Below are positions 4,800-5,252 of a DNA stretch of 5,252 bases, one piece after another. Every line of letters starts with the position of its first letter. Within the stretch, counting starts at the first letter, position 1. The stretch is from a bacterium (GTDB lineage Bacteria > JACRDZ01 > JAJRWM01), in contig JAJRWM010000040.1 of the NCBI GenBank assembly GCA_024276815.1, positions 1 to 5,252 on the forward strand. Reading direction: 5' to 3'. The notes under the pieces are model-generated. The model saw only the letters and a program-made list of their open reading frames with translations, had not been told where the DNA came from and did no database searches. The translations under genes were made by a program, and so were the position numbers.

Positions 4800-4835
4800 G
4801 GGGAACTCTTTTTGGGCATAAAAAAAGGTTTCCCC
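4800..4835. repeat. Imperfect inverted repeat (GGGGAA / TTCCCC)
   Basis: GGGGAA (4800-4805) is the exact reverse complement of TTCCCC (4830-4835). Inside, CTTTTT (4808-4813) can pair with AAAAAG (4822-4827) across a 2-nt internal loop on each side. No T-run follows on either strand, so it is not a standard terminator. The surrounding 4704-4946 stretch is rich in homopolymer runs and contains no credible gene. Confidence 0.4.
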
Positions 4836-4946
4836 ATATCGCTTTCCTGAGGTTTTGTTTTGCTATAGGCCGCGCCTCAAATTCCGGACTGGGATGCCCT
4901 TGCCGTGCCCGGTATAGTGAAAAGTGTGCCCGCGGAGGTCGAAAAA

Positions 4947-5252
4947 GTGAAGTCGTCACGTTACCTGTCCGATGAAAAAGTAAAGAAACTCTTCGGTGAG
5001 TTCCATTATACCCGTATTGATAACCGGTCCCGGATCATAATTGAAAAAGAATGGCTGGCGGAAAACATCCAGTCAGTTTTTATTCCCCAATTAAAGGGTA
5101 AGCTCACCTACGGCGGTCGCTGTAGCGGCCGGGCTTATTTTCATATCAAGATACACGAACAAATCAAAGGCGCGTTCGCGGCCGTAGAAGAGCGCGGTCT
5201 CCTCGATGATATTGTTTTCTGGGGCGGCAGTTTCAGTCCCCGGTTGATAAGA
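4947..5252 (+). CDS. M15-family metallopeptidase (D-Ala-D-Ala carboxypeptidase/endolysin-like), 5' part only
   Basis: The gene runs off the right edge; 102 codons are visible. The GTG start at 4947 has GGAGGT at 4934-4939, 7 nt upstream. The frame is open back to a TAG at 4866-4868, with other GTG codons at 4905, 4917 and 4926, but none has a comparable ribosome site. Features matching M15-type cell-wall peptidases are L-F16-G-x-F-x-Y21, then W36-x-x-x-N40-I…V-x-I-P-Q-L49-K-G (36-51), the F-H-x-K-x-x-x-x-I-K-x-A-F segment (65-77), and E-E-R-G-L-L-D-D-I-V-F-W92-G-G-S-F-S-P-R (81-99). In this family the last block leads into the zinc-binding H…D motif, which would begin just beyond the window. 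No signal peptide is visible, which fits an endolysin-like enzyme or secretion by another route. The assignment rests on recognised sequence pattern, not catalytic residues. Confidence 0.7.
   Translation, partial: MKSSRYLSDEKVKKLFGEFHYTRIDNRSRIIIEKEWLAENIQSVFIPQLKGKLTYGGRCSGRAYFHIKIHEQIKGAFAAVEERGLLDDIVFWGGSFSPRLIR

Noticed and set aside
4723-4959. Minus-strand frame of 78 codons in the noncoding stretch after the tRNA
   Set aside because: Pro/Arg-rich translation of homopolymer runs, no credible ribosome site, and it overlaps the start of the peptidase gene.

Overview
The window is chromosomal sequence of medium GC with strong AGGAGG-type ribosome binding sites, a tRNA with an encoded CCA end, GTG starts and a CheW/unknown gene pair. 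By style it suggests a Gram-positive anaerobe of the Clostridia (Peptococcaceae/Desulfotomaculum-like). That placement is an inference from gene content and protein character, not a phylogenetic result. No IS element, integrase, CRISPR array or prophage module is visible.

Left part (105-2054): a minus-strand orphan gene for a membrane-anchored extracytoplasmic protein with a C-terminal coiled coil. Next is a noncoding stretch (840-1085) with a long inverted repeat and two terminator-like hairpins on the + strand, each preceded by a copy of the same 12-mer. Then comes a + strand DUF2062 membrane protein, whose stop codon overlaps that of a convergent minus-strand MgtC/SapB-family membrane protein.

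Middle part (2055-3251): the 189-nt region between ubiA and mgtC (both minus strand) carries a cluster of short perfect hairpins and could be a structured mgtC leader. The ubiA-family gene upstream looks like decaprenyl-phosphate phosphoribosyltransferase (Rv3806c type). Its true start is at 3131, because the longer reading frame runs antisense through the neighbouring cheW.

Right part (3252-5252): a two-gene + strand operon under a good sigma-70/A promoter. The first gene is a CheW whose C-terminus carries an acidic low-complexity linker and two canonical AT-hook DNA-binding motifs, the most unusual item here. The second, 18 nt downstream, is a 119-residue protein of unknown function. They are followed by tRNA-Leu(UAA) with its own promoter, a noncoding stretch, and the 5' part of an M15-family (D-Ala-D-Ala carboxypeptidase/endolysin-like) peptidase gene cut by the window edge.

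The main system-level idea is that the CheW-AT-hook protein and its partner could link a CheW-type scaffold to DNA or the nucleoid. No cheA, receptor or response-regulator gene is present to support a normal chemotaxis cluster.
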